Shown here piece by piece: positions 11,565 through 21,984 of a DNA stretch of 64,000 nt. The number at the start of each line of letters is the position of its first letter. Within the stretch, counting starts at the first letter, position 1. The stretch is from Cervus elaphus (lineage: Eukaryota; Chordata; Mammalia; Artiodactyla; Cervidae). The notes under the pieces are model-generated. The model was given only the letters and a program-made list of their open reading frames with translations, did no database searches and had not been told where the DNA came from. The translations under genes and the position numbers were made by a program. The DNA lies in contig NC_057815.1 in assembly GCF_910594005.1 (NCBI RefSeq), positions 85,359,552 through 85,423,551 of the forward strand, read 5' to 3'.

Positions 11565-12104
11565 AGCCTAAAATTAAAAATTTTATAAATAAAAAAGCTA
11601 ATACCTTGATCAAAAATATTAACTATGACAGTGTATATAAAGCACTAACATGAGTGCCTGGCATAATTACACACAAAATAGTGAACATGATTATCATCAT
11701 CATATTGTTATCAGTATTATTAACATAAAAAGATGGTGTGAGGTACTACAAACAATTTTTCTGTGTACCTCGGTTGACAACAAACATCGTCAGTGAGGAC
11801 AGATTTGATGTCTACAACACTGTGAGCCCCGACCTGCTAGTTCTTGGGCCACCCACTTTGCCTCACATCTTCCAAAGAAGCAGCATGTCACAGACCTAGC
11901 TATCACCTCCACTTACCTCAGATGGTTTTAAAAAGCCTGGGGTGGGGGGCAAAGTTGATCAGTTTTGAATGATGCCATATTCATGAAGAAATTCTATCTC
12001 TTCTCTTCACATTTCCGGTTGGGGAAGGATGGGAACCTGTGACAAGTTCTGCTCCTCAAACTGAAGAGAATCACTTGTCAAACTCGGGAATGCCTGATAA
12101 GAGG
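11565..12104. other. Unassigned unique sequence
   Basis: A/T-rich, with nothing recognised. Confidence 0.4.
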
Positions 12105-12528
12105 GGTATCATGGGTATAGCATCCTGCCCCCCATCAAAAGATGTGTTAAAGTTCTGACTCTGAGTACCTCAGGATGTAATCTGATGTGGGATGAGCTGT
12201 AGATGTTAATTACCTAAGTCAGAGGTGGTCCTCCTGCGGTAGGTAGGCCCTTAACTGAAGTTCATAAGAAGATATTGTGGAGACCCACAGGGAGAATGAA
12301 ACGTGAAAACAGGCAGAGACTGGAGCGATGCCAGCCAAGAAATGCCTGGGCCACCATCAGAAGCTCAGGCAAGACAGGGAAGGACGCTGAGTCTCCAAGG
12401 GGGCATGGCCCTGTCAACACCTTGATTTTGGACTTGGAGTTTTCAGATCTGTGCAAGAATACATTTTTGTTACTTTAAGCCATTCAGTTTGTGGTCTTCT
12501 GCCAAGGTCCCTCTAGGACACCAATACA
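12105..12528 (+). mobile_element. MaLR-type solo LTR (MLT1-like)
   Basis: The order of blocks is that of mammalian MaLR LTRs: CCCCCCATCAAAAGATGTGT, AGTACCTCAGGATGTAATC, ACACAGGGAGAATG-like sequence, GGAGCGATGCCAGCCAAG, ACACCTTGATTTTGGACTT, then AAGCCATTCAGTTTGTGG near the 3' end. No internal retroviral sequence adjoins it. The exact subfamily is not assigned. Confidence 0.7.
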
Positions 12529-12824
12529 AGAGGAGAGTGGCAGATGTCAAGGCTACCAGCTGGACTCATCTGCCCAGCGCCCCCAGAGCAAGGGGAGGAG
12601 CCTTGAGGAAGGATGGTGTGGTGGAATGGACGGGCACAGAAGATGGTTTCTAGTCGCGTCCACAGATAACAGAGGAGAGGTCACAGGGGGGAGGTGAGAT
12701 CAGGCCTCCAGAGTGAGGGGCGAGGGGACAGGCACAGCAATGAAAGATGGCCGGACGCCACCAGCACGACTCAGGGGCTGAGCTCACCCAGAGCCCCAGG
12801 GTCTACTGGGGCTGCTGGGATTTG

Positions 12825-12936
12825 AACCTCCTACTCCAGGAGACCTTCCTGACCGTGGGGTCGAACCAGCATCTCCTGCATCTCTTGCATCTCTTGCACT
12901 GCAGGCGGATTTTTAACCACTGAATCTGGGGAGCCC
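12825..12936 (-). mobile_element. Bov-tA SINE fragment with internal expansion
   Basis: Only the tRNA-like half survives, in antisense: CTACTCCAGGAGACCTTCC to ATCTGGGGAGCCC. Within it, the CATCTCCTGC/CATCTCTTGC unit is repeated about three times (12878-12900), an in-place tandem duplication of about 10 bp. Confidence 0.8.
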
Positions 12937-13999
12937 TCCGTCAGCACAAAGTCTCAAAACCACCAGGTCCACATAAAGCTTATAATTCATCTCTTGGAAA
13001 GTAGTTCAGGCTCTCCTGGGAGAAAAACTACCTTTCACATTTTGCCTACTCTTTCCTATCACCTTTCCACCCAAGGAGTTACCACAGTGAGGGAGAGATG
13101 TGTCTGCTACGAAGAGCTGGCTTCCATACCTCAGCCCCAGGGGAGGGGAGGAAAGAGAGAACTTTCTTTCTGATATGAATTTAAAGTTTTAAAAGTTATG
13201 AAACTTAAGAATTAAAATAAAACTGTTTGAATAACCGAAAGAGACTAAAATGTTATGGAATTAAATATCATGAAAGGCACTTGCTCCCCTGTGGGAGAGA
13301 TGGGTAGACTGACCATTGGCGGGAGTTCTTAACGGAAACAAAAAGCTGTTTTATGTTTACTCCACAATGAGCCAACACTCCCGAACTAAACTATAAATAT
13401 AATAATAATAATAGCACAACAATAATGCAATAATATTCATCATTGTATCTTTTCATTTCATCAGCAAAATGTTCCTTATCTGTAAGTAAGAGAAGGCTTC
13501 CTTTCTTGTTTATCTGAGGACAAAGCTCCTTTTGATCAAAACATAGAACAAAGAGTTATTGATAAACAGAGGATTCAAAGGACTCAGTGTATCTGGCAAA
13601 GCTTATGGGTTCCTAAATGATGAACATTTTAGTAAGTGAATGGTGGAGGTGGGAAAGTCTCCAGGGAGCCTTGTGCCTTGAAATATAATGAGTTTCTTTG
13701 GGGAGTAATTCATTAGGAAATGAGAAAGCAAATGCTCTGTCAAGAGCAGGCTTTTCAAACTATTACTCTGTTTTAATCAGCAGGCTTGATTTTCTATTAA
13801 GAAACAAGAAAAAACATTTTCCCTGGCCGGGCAATGCTTTCAACAGGAGACTCTGTTGGTTTTTAATAAGCCAAAGTATTTAGAGGCCTAGAGACTGGTC
13901 CATCTCAAGAGGTTTGTGGAAATTCCAAGTCAGGAAAATAAGAAATATTTTTAATTATTATAGAAGAGAAAGTTGATAACCTTAGGTAATCACCATTGT
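12937..13999. other. Unassigned unique sequence
   Basis: Contains a short (AAT)n tract at 13393-13411. No gene or other repeat recognised. Confidence 0.4.
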
Positions 14000-14160
14000 C
14001 TTATATCTTAGAGCTAGGCATGTGACCTTGGGCAAACAACTTCACTTCTCTGAGCTTCAATTTGTCCTCTGTAAATGAAAACAATAACACTTCTCACATA
14101 GAAGTACTTTTGAGTTTAAAATGACACATGTAAAGCACTTAGCAGAAAAAGAGCTAATGC
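14000..14160 (+). mobile_element. MIR SINE
   Basis: GCATGTGACCTTGGGCAAAC, CTTCTCTGAGCTTCAATTTG, CCTCTGTAAATGAAAAC and GTAAAGCACTTAGCA appear in consensus order. A short antisense MIR-like piece (GGGGTTTGAACTCCAACTG) follows at about 14165-14226. Confidence 0.85.
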
Positions 14161-14226
14161 ATAGCAAAGCTGGGGTTTGAACTCCAACTGTTCTGACTAC
14201 AAAACCCAAGTTTTTAATCTTTACCC

Positions 14227-15209
14227 TCTGCAGCTTCTATTTTCAGAGAGAATTGTCATGAAGATCACGTATGAACGCAAAAATATAAACATAAATTTTA
14301 GAGTCTGCCAAGATAGACCCAGTATTTTACAATCAGAACTAAAGGCTTTTGGTAGTGATTTGAAGAAGAAAAGAAAGAGCTCCATTAAAGCACAAAAAGA
14401 TACTTTTTTTCTTCATGACTCTATCTCAAGCTCCATAATGCATAACGCTGGCTTATTATACGCATTTGTTGAAAGCATGACACATAACCAACCCCTTTCA
14501 AAGGAAAGAACACATTTGACAAGTACCTATTCCAAGTGTAAGTCCTATAAAGGTGGTGACACCATGATTCTCAAAGGTTTGGCACACATAAAAAGGAACT
14601 ACTCTTTAAGGAAACTTATGTATAAATGCTGATTATTCTGAACTTAGCATAGTATTTGAAAAACAGAAAAATATCACTTTAGAAGATATGGCTTTACATG
14701 AGAAAGTATAATAATATATACTTTTTTAAAAAAGTCATTCAGTTATTCCTAATTGAATCAGATAAGATGTTAACTGAAAACAGATTATAGTCATACTTGA
14801 CACTGATGCTATCCTTTTCTAGACTCTAGTCAGGCTCCTCTAAGCCCTCTAAGCCTAGATCTTGATGTTCATTACAGAAAGAATCTTGCTAAGTCTATTT
14901 AGTGAGAATCTGCCCCATGCCCTCCCTACCTTGATATCAGAGCAAATTTCTCATCCTTCACCATCCCCCAGCTGATATCTGGTCAGTCTGAACTGTCTTC
15001 AGCAAGAATCCTATTAAACTTCTTTAGCAAGAATCTCCTCTTCCCCCTGATATTTAGGAACTTTCCATCCACTGGGCCCTCTGGCACCAATCTTGCTCCA
15101 GTTCTATTAACCTTCCGGTGGCTCAGATGTGCCACCCTCCTTCCCATCCCAGGGCTTTCCGTGTGTAGTTCCCTTCAATTAATCAGTTCCTGTGAAGCAG
15201 CTTTCAGAT
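14227..15209. other. Unassigned sequence
   Basis: A 151-codon frame (14177-14632, +) starts inside the MIR and is Lys/Ser/Asn-rich with no known domain, so I do not call it. At 14870-15060 the motif (T)AGCAAGAATCTCC/TATTAAACTTCTTTAGC recurs loosely and may be an old repeat of unknown class. Confidence 0.35.
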
Positions 15210-15395
15210 TTCAGTACAGAGGTCACTTCCTTAGAGAAACACTCTCTAACACATCAGATTAAATCAGGTCATCTTAATATAAGTTCTCAGTGTACGCTGG
15301 ACCTAAAAACATTCATTGCAGTAATGACATTTTCATTTCCTATTTTGTTTGTTTCATTCCCACTGGAACATCAAGCTCCATAATGTAAATGATAC
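15210..15395 (+). mobile_element. L2 LINE 3' fragment
   Basis: GGTCACTTCCTTAGAGAAAC (the TCACCTTCTCAGAGAGGC block) and a later CACTGGAACATCAAGCTCCA (the CACTAGAATGTAAGCTCCA block), at the spacing expected in L2. Confidence 0.65.
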
Positions 15396-15558
15396 ATATG
15401 TAAGCCAAGTTTTTCAAATTATTCTACTCCACTGAAAGTGCAAAAAACAGAAAAGAAAAGAAAAAACAAAACAAAAATTCACTAATGGCCAGAACAAAGG
15501 TCTCTTTATACTGCCCACATTTCTCCTCTTCCTACTTCTTCTTCCTATCTTGTCTACA

Positions 15559-15578
15559 TTTTTTTTTTTTTTTTTTTT
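15559..15578. repeat. Poly-T tract
   Basis: Uninterrupted T20. An A-rich stretch lies at 15435-15476. Neither is clearly the tail of a recognised element. Confidence 0.9.
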
Positions 15579-15639
15579 AGTCTCTACAACACATTACGGA
15601 ACAAGTAACACCCGACACACCATTTCTAACTCTTAGAAC

Positions 15640-15800
15640 AATAAACTACTCAAGGGAATTATTACTTTCCCATCTGACAGATAAGCAGACTAAATCCTAG
15701 AAGTCTGATCACTTAAACCCAGCAGCACACAGAGCTGGTGCTGTAGCAGGATTTGGGGACATAGGTCTTCACGGCCTCAAGACCATTACATTCTTTCTCC
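15640..15800 (-). mobile_element. MIR SINE
   Basis: Antisense: TTTCCCATCTGACAGATAAG, CAGCACACAGAGCTGGTG and GGATTTGGGGACATAGG, matching the reverse complement of the MIR core and 5' half. Confidence 0.7.
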
Positions 15801-16063
15801 AGCCTCCACACACCGTACAGTCTCATCAATCATCAAGACATCCTCAGACATTACTTTTGTATCACCTCTCCAGTGGGTGCGTGGAATGAGAGTTCCTACA
15901 GAGCAGGAAATATATCTGACATTTCTTTCATGCTTTCCTAAGCCAGAGTGGTATTGCTCCAGAAGTAGGTGCTTGACATAGGTTACTAAAGAATCACAAA
16001 CTGTTATAGCAAGAAGAAAACCTAGTAATCTGGCCCAGTCTCTTATTTCATAAATAAAAAAAC

Positions 16064-16797
16064 TTCAGTTCAGTAGCTCAGTCGTGTCCAACTCTTTGCA
16101 ACCCCATGGACTGTAGCATGCCAGGCCTCCCTGTCCATCACTAACTCCCGGAGTTTACTCAAACTCATATCCATTGAGTCGGTGATGCCATCCAAATACC
16201 TCATCCTCTGTTGTCCCCTTCTCTCCCTGCCTTCAGTCTTTTCCAGCATCAGGGTCTTTTCAAATGAGTCAGTTCTTCGCATCAGGTGACCAAAGTATTG
16301 GAGTTTCAGATTCAACATTAGTTCTTCCAACGAATATTCAGGGATGATTTCCTTTAGGATGAACTGGTTGGATCTCCTTGCAGTCCAAGGGACTCTCAAG
16401 AATCTTTTCCTACACCATAGTTCAAAAGCATCAATTATTTGGTGCTCAGCTTTCCTTATAGTCCAACCTCACATCCATACATGACTACTGGAAAAACCAT
16501 AGCCTTGACTAGACAAACTTTTGTTGGCAAAGTAATGTCTCCACTTTTCAATATGCTGTCTAGGTTGGTCATAACTTTCCTTCCGAGGAGTAAGCATCTT
16601 TTAATTTCATGGCTGCAATCACCATCTGCAGTGATTTTGGAGCCCCCAAAAATAAAGTCTGTCACAGTTTCCAATGTTTCCCCATCTACTTGCCATGAAG
16701 TGATGGGATCAGATGCCATGATCGTAGTTTTCTGAATGCTGAGCTTTAATCCAACTTTTTCACTCTCCTCTTTCACTTTCGTCAAGAAGCTCTTTAG
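16064..16797 (-). mobile_element. BovB LINE, 5'-truncated
   Basis: About 730 bp of BovB 3' end in antisense, starting at CTTCAGTTCAGTAGCTCAG. The minus-strand frame 16070-16399 keeps the C-terminal region of the BovB polyprotein (HLMRRTDSFEKTL, GITDSMDMSLSKLRELV). A second frame (16456-16887) keeps an upstream piece with SFIFGGSKITADGDC-like sequence, so at least one frameshift separates them. It ends abruptly where a sense Bov-tA begins. Confidence 0.95.
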
Positions 16798-16992
16798 TGG
16801 CTCAAACGGTAAGGAATCCACCTGCAACTCAGGAGACCCAAGTTCAACCCCTAGGTCGGGAAGATCCCCTTGACAAGGGAATGCCAACCCACTCTAATAT
16901 TCTGGCCTGGAGAATTCCATGGACAGAGGAGCCTGGTGGGCTACAGTCCATGTGGTTGTAAAGAGTTGGACACAACTGAGTGACTAAAGCTT
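16798..16992 (+). mobile_element. Bov-tA SINE abutting BovB
   Basis: Sense Bov-tA lacking the first bases of its head: GTGGCTCAAACGGTAAGG, CCAACCCACTCTAATATTC, GGACACAACTGAGTGACTAA. It joins the BovB copy with no spacer, and no TSD was identified for either. Confidence 0.9.
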
Positions 16993-17071
16993 TCCAATAT
17001 GCTATCTTTCTACCCCAGGGACACCAGTTAAAAATGTGGCAGAGAACTTAGGACTTAAAAACCGAAGTTTA

Positions 17072-18543
17072 CAATTTGTATGGAAATACAAAAAACCTCA
17101 AATAGCCAAAGCAATCTTTAGAAAGAAGAATGGAATGGAACTGGAGGAATCACCCTGCCTGACTTCAGACTCTACTACAAAGCCACAGTCATCAAGACAG
17201 GATGGTACTGGCACAAAGACAGATATATAGATCAATGGAACAAAATAGAAAGCCCAGAGATAAATCCACGAACCTATGGACACCTTATCTTCGACAAAGG
17301 AGGCAAGAATATACAATGGAAAAAAGACAACCTCTTTAACAAGTGGTGCTGGGAAAACTGGTCAACCACTTGTAAAAGAATGAAACTAGAACACTTTCTA
17401 ACACCATACACAAAAATAAACTCAAAATGGATTAAAGATCTAAATATAAGACCAGAAACTATAAAACTCCTAGAGGAGAACATAGGCAAAACACTCTCCA
17501 ACATAAATCACAGCAAGATCCTCTATGACCCACCTCCCAGAATATTGGAAATAAAAGCAAAACTAAACAAATGGGACCTAATGAAACTTAAAAGCTTTTG
17601 CACAACAAAGGAAACTATAAGTAAGGTGAAAAGACAGCCCTCAGATTGGGAGAAAATAATAGCAAACGAAGCAACAGACAAAGGATTAATCTCAAAAATA
17701 TACAAGCAACTCCTGCAGCTCAATTCCAGAAAAATAAATGACCCAATCAAAAAATGGGCCAGAGAACTAAACAGACATTTCTCCAAAGAAGACATACAGA
17801 TGGCTAACAAACACATGAAAAGATGCTCCACATCACTCATTATCAGAGAAATGCAAATCAAAACCACAATGAGGTACCATTACACGCCAGTCAGAATGGC
17901 TACTATCCAAAAGTCTACAAGCAATAAATGCTGGAGAGGGTGTGGAGAAAAGGGAACCCTCTTACACTGTTGGTGGGAATGCAAACTAGTACAGCCACTA
18001 TGGAGACCAGTGTGGAGATATGGTACACATACACCATGGAATATTACTCAGCCATTAAAAAGAATACATTTGAACCAGTCCTAATAAGATGGATGAAACT
18101 GGAGCCCATTATACAGAGTGAAGTAAGCCAGAAAGATAAACACCAATACAGTATACTAATGCATATATATGGAATTTAGAAAGATGGTAACAATAACCCT
18201 ATATGCAAGACAGAAAAAGAGACACAGATGTATAGAACAGACTTTTGGACTCTATGGGAGAAGGCGAGGGTGGGATGATCTGAGAGAATAGCATTGAAAC
18301 ATGTATATTATCAAGTGTGAAACAGATCGCCAGTCCAGGTTGGATACATGAGACAAGTGCTCGGGGCTGGTGCACTGGGATGACCCAGAGGGATGGAATG
18401 GAGAGGGAAGCAGGAGCGGGGATCAGGATGGGGAACCTATGTAAATCCATGGCTGACTCATGTCAATGTATGGCAAAAACCACTACAATATTGTAAAGTA
18501 ATTAGCCTCCAACTAATAAAAATAAATGGAAAAAAAAAACCCC
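17072..18543 (+). mobile_element. L1_BT LINE, 5'-truncated copy 1, internally deleted
   Basis: Ruminant L1 covering the last part of ORF2, the 3' UTR and an A tail (CTAATAAAAATAAATGGAAA then A). Flanked by a 15-bp TSD with one mismatch (AAAAACCGAAGTTTA at 17057-17071; AAAAAACGAAGTTTA at 18544-18558). The target reads TT/AAAA, the L1 endonuclease site. Compared with copy 3, about 185 bp of ORF2 is missing at 18018-18020, where GTGTGGAGAT runs straight into ATGGTACACATACACC. Confidence 0.96.
17380..18084 (+). pseudogene. L1 ORF2 C-terminal fragment (truncated)
   Basis: Open frame of 234 codons inside L1_BT copy 1. ORF2 proteins carry endonuclease, reverse transcriptase and a C-terminal Cys-rich segment. 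Only the part after the reverse transcriptase is here, with the Cys-rich knuckle CWRGCGEKGTLLHCWWEC near residues 183-200. The first methionine is internal, since the element is 5' truncated. Upstream, a 5-base tandem duplication (GAATGGAATGG, 17128-17138) shifts the frame. Downstream, the internal deletion shifts it again after QPLWRPVWR, so the true C-terminus is replaced by out-of-frame residues. Not a functional protein. Confidence 0.9.
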
Positions 18544-18730
18544 AAAAAACGAAGTTTAAATTTTCTACAGTAGCAAGTTGTGTGTCCTTCCCTGATCAGT
18601 GAATGAATGATAAGGGAAATGAGCTGATTTTTTAAAATGAATGATGTCAGTCATTATCAGATCATCTAACCTCTCGGGGATGCCTCTTGATAAGTAGGTA
18701 CCCTGTTGCTGATTAATATCCAAGATGGTC

Positions 18731-19270
18731 CCACTCAGCAGATGAATGGATAAGGAAGCTGTGGTACATATACACCATGGAATATTACTCAGCCGTCAAA
18801 AAGAATTCATTTGAACCAGTCCTAATGAGATGGATGAAACTGGAGCCCATTATACAGAGTGAAGTAAGCCAGAAAGATAAAGAACATTACAGCATACTAA
18901 CACATATATATGGAATTTAGAAAGATGGTAACGATAACCCTATATGCAAAACAGAAAAAGAGACACAGAAATACAGAACAGACTTTTGAACTCTGTGGGA
19001 GAAGGTGAGGGTGGGATGTTTCGAAAGAACAGCATGTATATTATCTATGGTGAAACAGATCACCAGCCCAGGTGGGATGCATGAGACAAGTGCTCGGGCC
19101 TGGTACACTGGGAAGACCCAGAGGAATCGGGTGGAGAGGGAGGTGGGAGGGGGGATCGGGATGGGGAATAAGTGTAAATCTATGGCTGATTCATATCAAT
19201 GTATGACAAAACCCACTGAAATGTTGTGAAGTAATTAGCCTCCAACTAATAAAGAAATTAAAAAAAAAAA
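18731..19270 (+). mobile_element. L1_BT LINE, 5'-truncated copy 2
   Basis: Begins in ORF2 at CAGCAGATGAATGGATAAGG and runs through the 3' UTR to AACTAATAAAGAAATT and poly-A. Perfect 15-bp TSD ATATCCAAGATGGTC at 18716-18730 and 19271-19285. The target junction GATT/AATATCC fits an L1 endonuclease TT/AA cut. It shares specific 3' UTR variants with copy 3 (GAACATTACAGCATACTAAC, CAGAGGAATCGGGTGGAG). Confidence 0.97.
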
Positions 19271-19285
19271 ATATCCAAGATGGTC

Positions 19286-20110
19286 TTAACTATGAAGGAA
19301 AAAGAATGAGATCCACGTGATCTCATTACTTTTCCCCAAACATCATGACCTTTTTATGGCCCATTTTCTGGTCAAGGAGACTTTGAAACATGACCCAACA
19401 TGTAGTTGTGCTTACCGAAAACTAGGAGAGACAAGTTCTATCTGTCTTGGTGCAGACAGAACTCTACCCTCCCTGGAGTCATTCAACTTGATTCTTGGCT
19501 GAAAGACTTCAAACAAGAAGACAGAGTCTATTGTTTTTACTTCAAAGATAAGTTTTATCATTTAAATCCATAGCCATGATTTCATGGAAATTTATGAAAC
19601 CAAATAAATGCTTCTAACTAATTAGTGGGACTCCAGGTGGTCACTGCTGTGAATGACACTCAGAACATGTTCTTTGTACGGCGCACTGGGCTGAAAGCCA
19701 GCACTAAGATCTCAGCCCGAATCCTAGAGCCCACCCTCAGGGGCCAGCACACAGCACAGGCCCCACTGGTACTCAAGGCCCTGCGTCCATCATCTGCTTC
19801 CCTGGAACACACCCTTCATAGCTAGAGGGGTCACCAGTCTGCAAGCGAGAAGATTCTAATGACAACTCCCTAATGAGACTGGGTGACGATTTCCTTGAAT
19901 TACTGGAAGTGTAAGAATCAACGGAAGGTGACGTGGATTCAGTACAGATTGAAGTAAGTAATTTACATTCCCAGTAATACAGGATAAAGATATTAATTAG
20001 ACTTTGTGATAGCCTCTCGGAGAAAAGAATCATCTGGCATCTTATGTGTCCTGCAATGGTTTTACCTAACTTGGAAGAGAAATACACGTGCCTATTTATA
20101 TATCTACAGG
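19286..20110. other. Unassigned unique sequence
   Basis: About 800 bp between L1 copies. No repeat family recognised, and open frames (61-104 codons) are without known domains. Confidence 0.4.
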
Positions 20111-20127
20111 TATGTGTGTGTGTGTGT

Positions 20128-20264
20128 TCCCTGGGTCAGGAGGATCCCCTCGGACTGGCTACCCACTTCAGTATTCTTGCCTGGACAACTCCATGAACAG
20201 AGGAGGCTGGCAGGCTACGGTCCACGGGGTCCTGAAGAGTTGGACATGACTGAGCAACTAACAC
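20128..20264 (+). mobile_element. Bov-tA SINE, 5'-truncated, between TG and CA runs
   Basis: Starts at TTCCCTGGGTCAGGAGGATC, so the tRNA-like first half is lost. It continues to GGACATGACTGAGCAACTAA. Preceded by (TG)n at 20111-20127 and followed by a (CA)n/ACATACAC tract to about 20284. Confidence 0.9.
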
Positions 20265-20439
20265 ATACACACATACACACACATAATTAATTAGATTGAG
20301 ATATGTGTCTACATATAATATAATACACATAGACATATGTACTAGAATCTTATGTTTAGTATTCACAAAGCAATACTAGAAATGATAAAATGAATTCAAG
20401 TGATGCCACTGATTTGTATGATAAAAAGAGGAAATGAGC

Positions 20440-20506
20440 ATTTTAAATGAATATATGGGGGAACAATCAGCCTTGCAAATAATCACATTAATGAGAAATG
20501 CAAATC
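20440..20506 (+). mobile_element. Ancient L1, 5' piece of a split element
   Basis: AATCACATTAATGAGAAATG resembles the old-L1 ORF2 sequence that normally precedes AAATCAAAACCACAATGAGG. The element continues at 21330-21870, after the L1_BT copy 3 insertion. The boundary is ambiguous because host element and insert are homologous here. Confidence 0.5.
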
Positions 20507-20923
20507 AAAACCACAATGAGGTACCATTACACGCCAGTCAGGATGGCTGCTATCCAAAAGTCTACAAGCAATAAATGCTGGAGAGGGTGGGGAGAAAAGG
20601 GAACCCTCTTACACTGTTGGTGGGAATGCAAACTAGTACAGCCACTATGGAAAACAGTGTGGAGATTTCTTAAAAAACTGGAAATAGAACTGCCATATGA
20701 CCCAGCAATCCCACTTCTGGGCATACACACTGAGGAAACCAGATCTGAAAGAGACACATGCACCCCAATGTTCATCGCAGCACTGTTTATAATAGCCAGG
20801 ACATGGAAGCAACCTAGATGCCCATCAGCAGATGAATGGATAAGGAAGCTGTGGTACATATACACCATGGAATATTACTCAGCCATTAAAAAGAATTCAT
20901 TTGAACCAGTTCTAATGAGATAG
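20498..20923 (+). pseudogene. L1 ORF2 C-terminal fragment with nonsense codon
   Basis: 141-codon frame in L1_BT copy 3, from the end of ORF2. The knuckle reads CWRGWGEKGTLLHCWWEC, so its second cysteine is replaced by Trp (copy 1 keeps Cys). The frame ends at a TAG at 20921-20923 where the equivalent position of copies 1 and 2 is TGG, cutting off the last ORF2 residues. Its start Met is internal. Not functional. Confidence 0.88.
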
Positions 20924-21329
20924 ATGAAACTGGAGCCCATTATACAGAGTGAAGTGAGCCAGAAAGATAAAGAACATTACAGCATACTAACACATATATA
21001 TGGAATTTAGAAAGATGGTAACGACAACCCTATATGCAAAACAGAAAAAGAGACACAGAAGTACAGAACAGACTTTTGAACTCTGTGGGAGAAGGTGAGG
21101 GTGGAATGTTGCAAAAGAACAGCATGTATATTATCTATGGTGAAACAGATCACCAGCCCAGGTGGGATGCATGAGACAAGTGCTCGGGCCTGGTGCACTG
21201 GGAAGACCCAGAGGAATCGGGTGGAGAGGGAGGGGGGAGGGGGGATCGGGATGGGGAATACGTGTAAATCTATGGCTGATTCATATCAATGTATGACAAA
21301 ACCCACTGAAAAAATAAATTAAAAAAAAA
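20507..21329 (+). mobile_element. L1_BT LINE, 5'-truncated copy 3
   Basis: Covers the end of ORF2 and the 3' UTR, intact across the region deleted in copy 1 (GGAGATTTCTTAAAAAACTG, CAGCAATCCCACTTCTGGGC). The end is shortened: ACCCACTGAA joins AAAATAAATT, lacking about 30 bases present in copy 2. The tail passes into (AAC)n at 21328-21350. AATGAGGTAC (left) and AATGAGGTTAC (right) are TSD-like but may equally reflect homology with the host L1. Confidence 0.93.
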
Positions 21330-21870
21330 CAACAACAACAACAACAACAATGAGGTTACATTTCATTGCTACCGCACAAACAATTTCTTTTAAAATCACA
21401 ATTGCCAATGATAGTGAAGATGGTAAAGTTTTAAGCTCAAACAATTTGGGATGCAATTGCAATGTGAGTCTATCATTTTCAAAAGCAATATATCAGTGCA
21501 TATCTGTAGAAATACAGATATCTCAGTAATTCCATTCTTAGAAATTATTCTGGAGAAAACATTTACTTAAGGTTTTTTTTTTTTTTCTTTCAATTAGGAT
21601 GTTAACTGCAATATTATCTATAATACCCCAAAATTAGAAACAATTAAAATGTCTAGCATTATGTTGTACACACTCATTGGAATGTTACACAGATATTTTA
21701 AGACCTTTTTAAAATTTGCAACATTATGTAAAGTTTATGTGACATAAAATTAAAAAGGCAAAGTATAAAATTCTATGTTCATACTGATTAAAATCCTGTA
21801 CAGATATATTTGCCTACATTTTTATATAAACATAATATCCTTTATTAAACTGTTGGCATCAGGAATTTTT
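21330..21870 (+). mobile_element. Ancient L1 (L1M type), 3' piece
   Basis: Resumes at CAATGAGGTTACATTTC and keeps old-L1 blocks: AATGATAGTGAAGATGGTAA, CAGTAATTCCATTCTTAGAA, TATCTATAATACCCCAAAAT and AATGTCTAGCATTATGTTG. It contains a T-rich run near 21571-21586. Confidence 0.7.
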
Positions 21871-21984
21871 AATTTTCTGTTTAACTTTTAATATTGTTAT
21901 TTTCTCAATTAAAATGGGAAAAATAGAGCCAGATTCTATTGGCAGGAAATAAAATTATTTTCTCACTGTAGAGAGTATGTATTA

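Noticed and set aside
14177..14632. 151-codon open frame as a gene
   Set aside because: Starts within MIR sequence, low-complexity Lys/Ser/Asn composition, no homologue recognised.
18715..21329. Segmental duplication of L1 copies 2 and 3
   Set aside because: Truncation points and flanks differ, and copy 2 has its own perfect TSD, so they are separate insertions.
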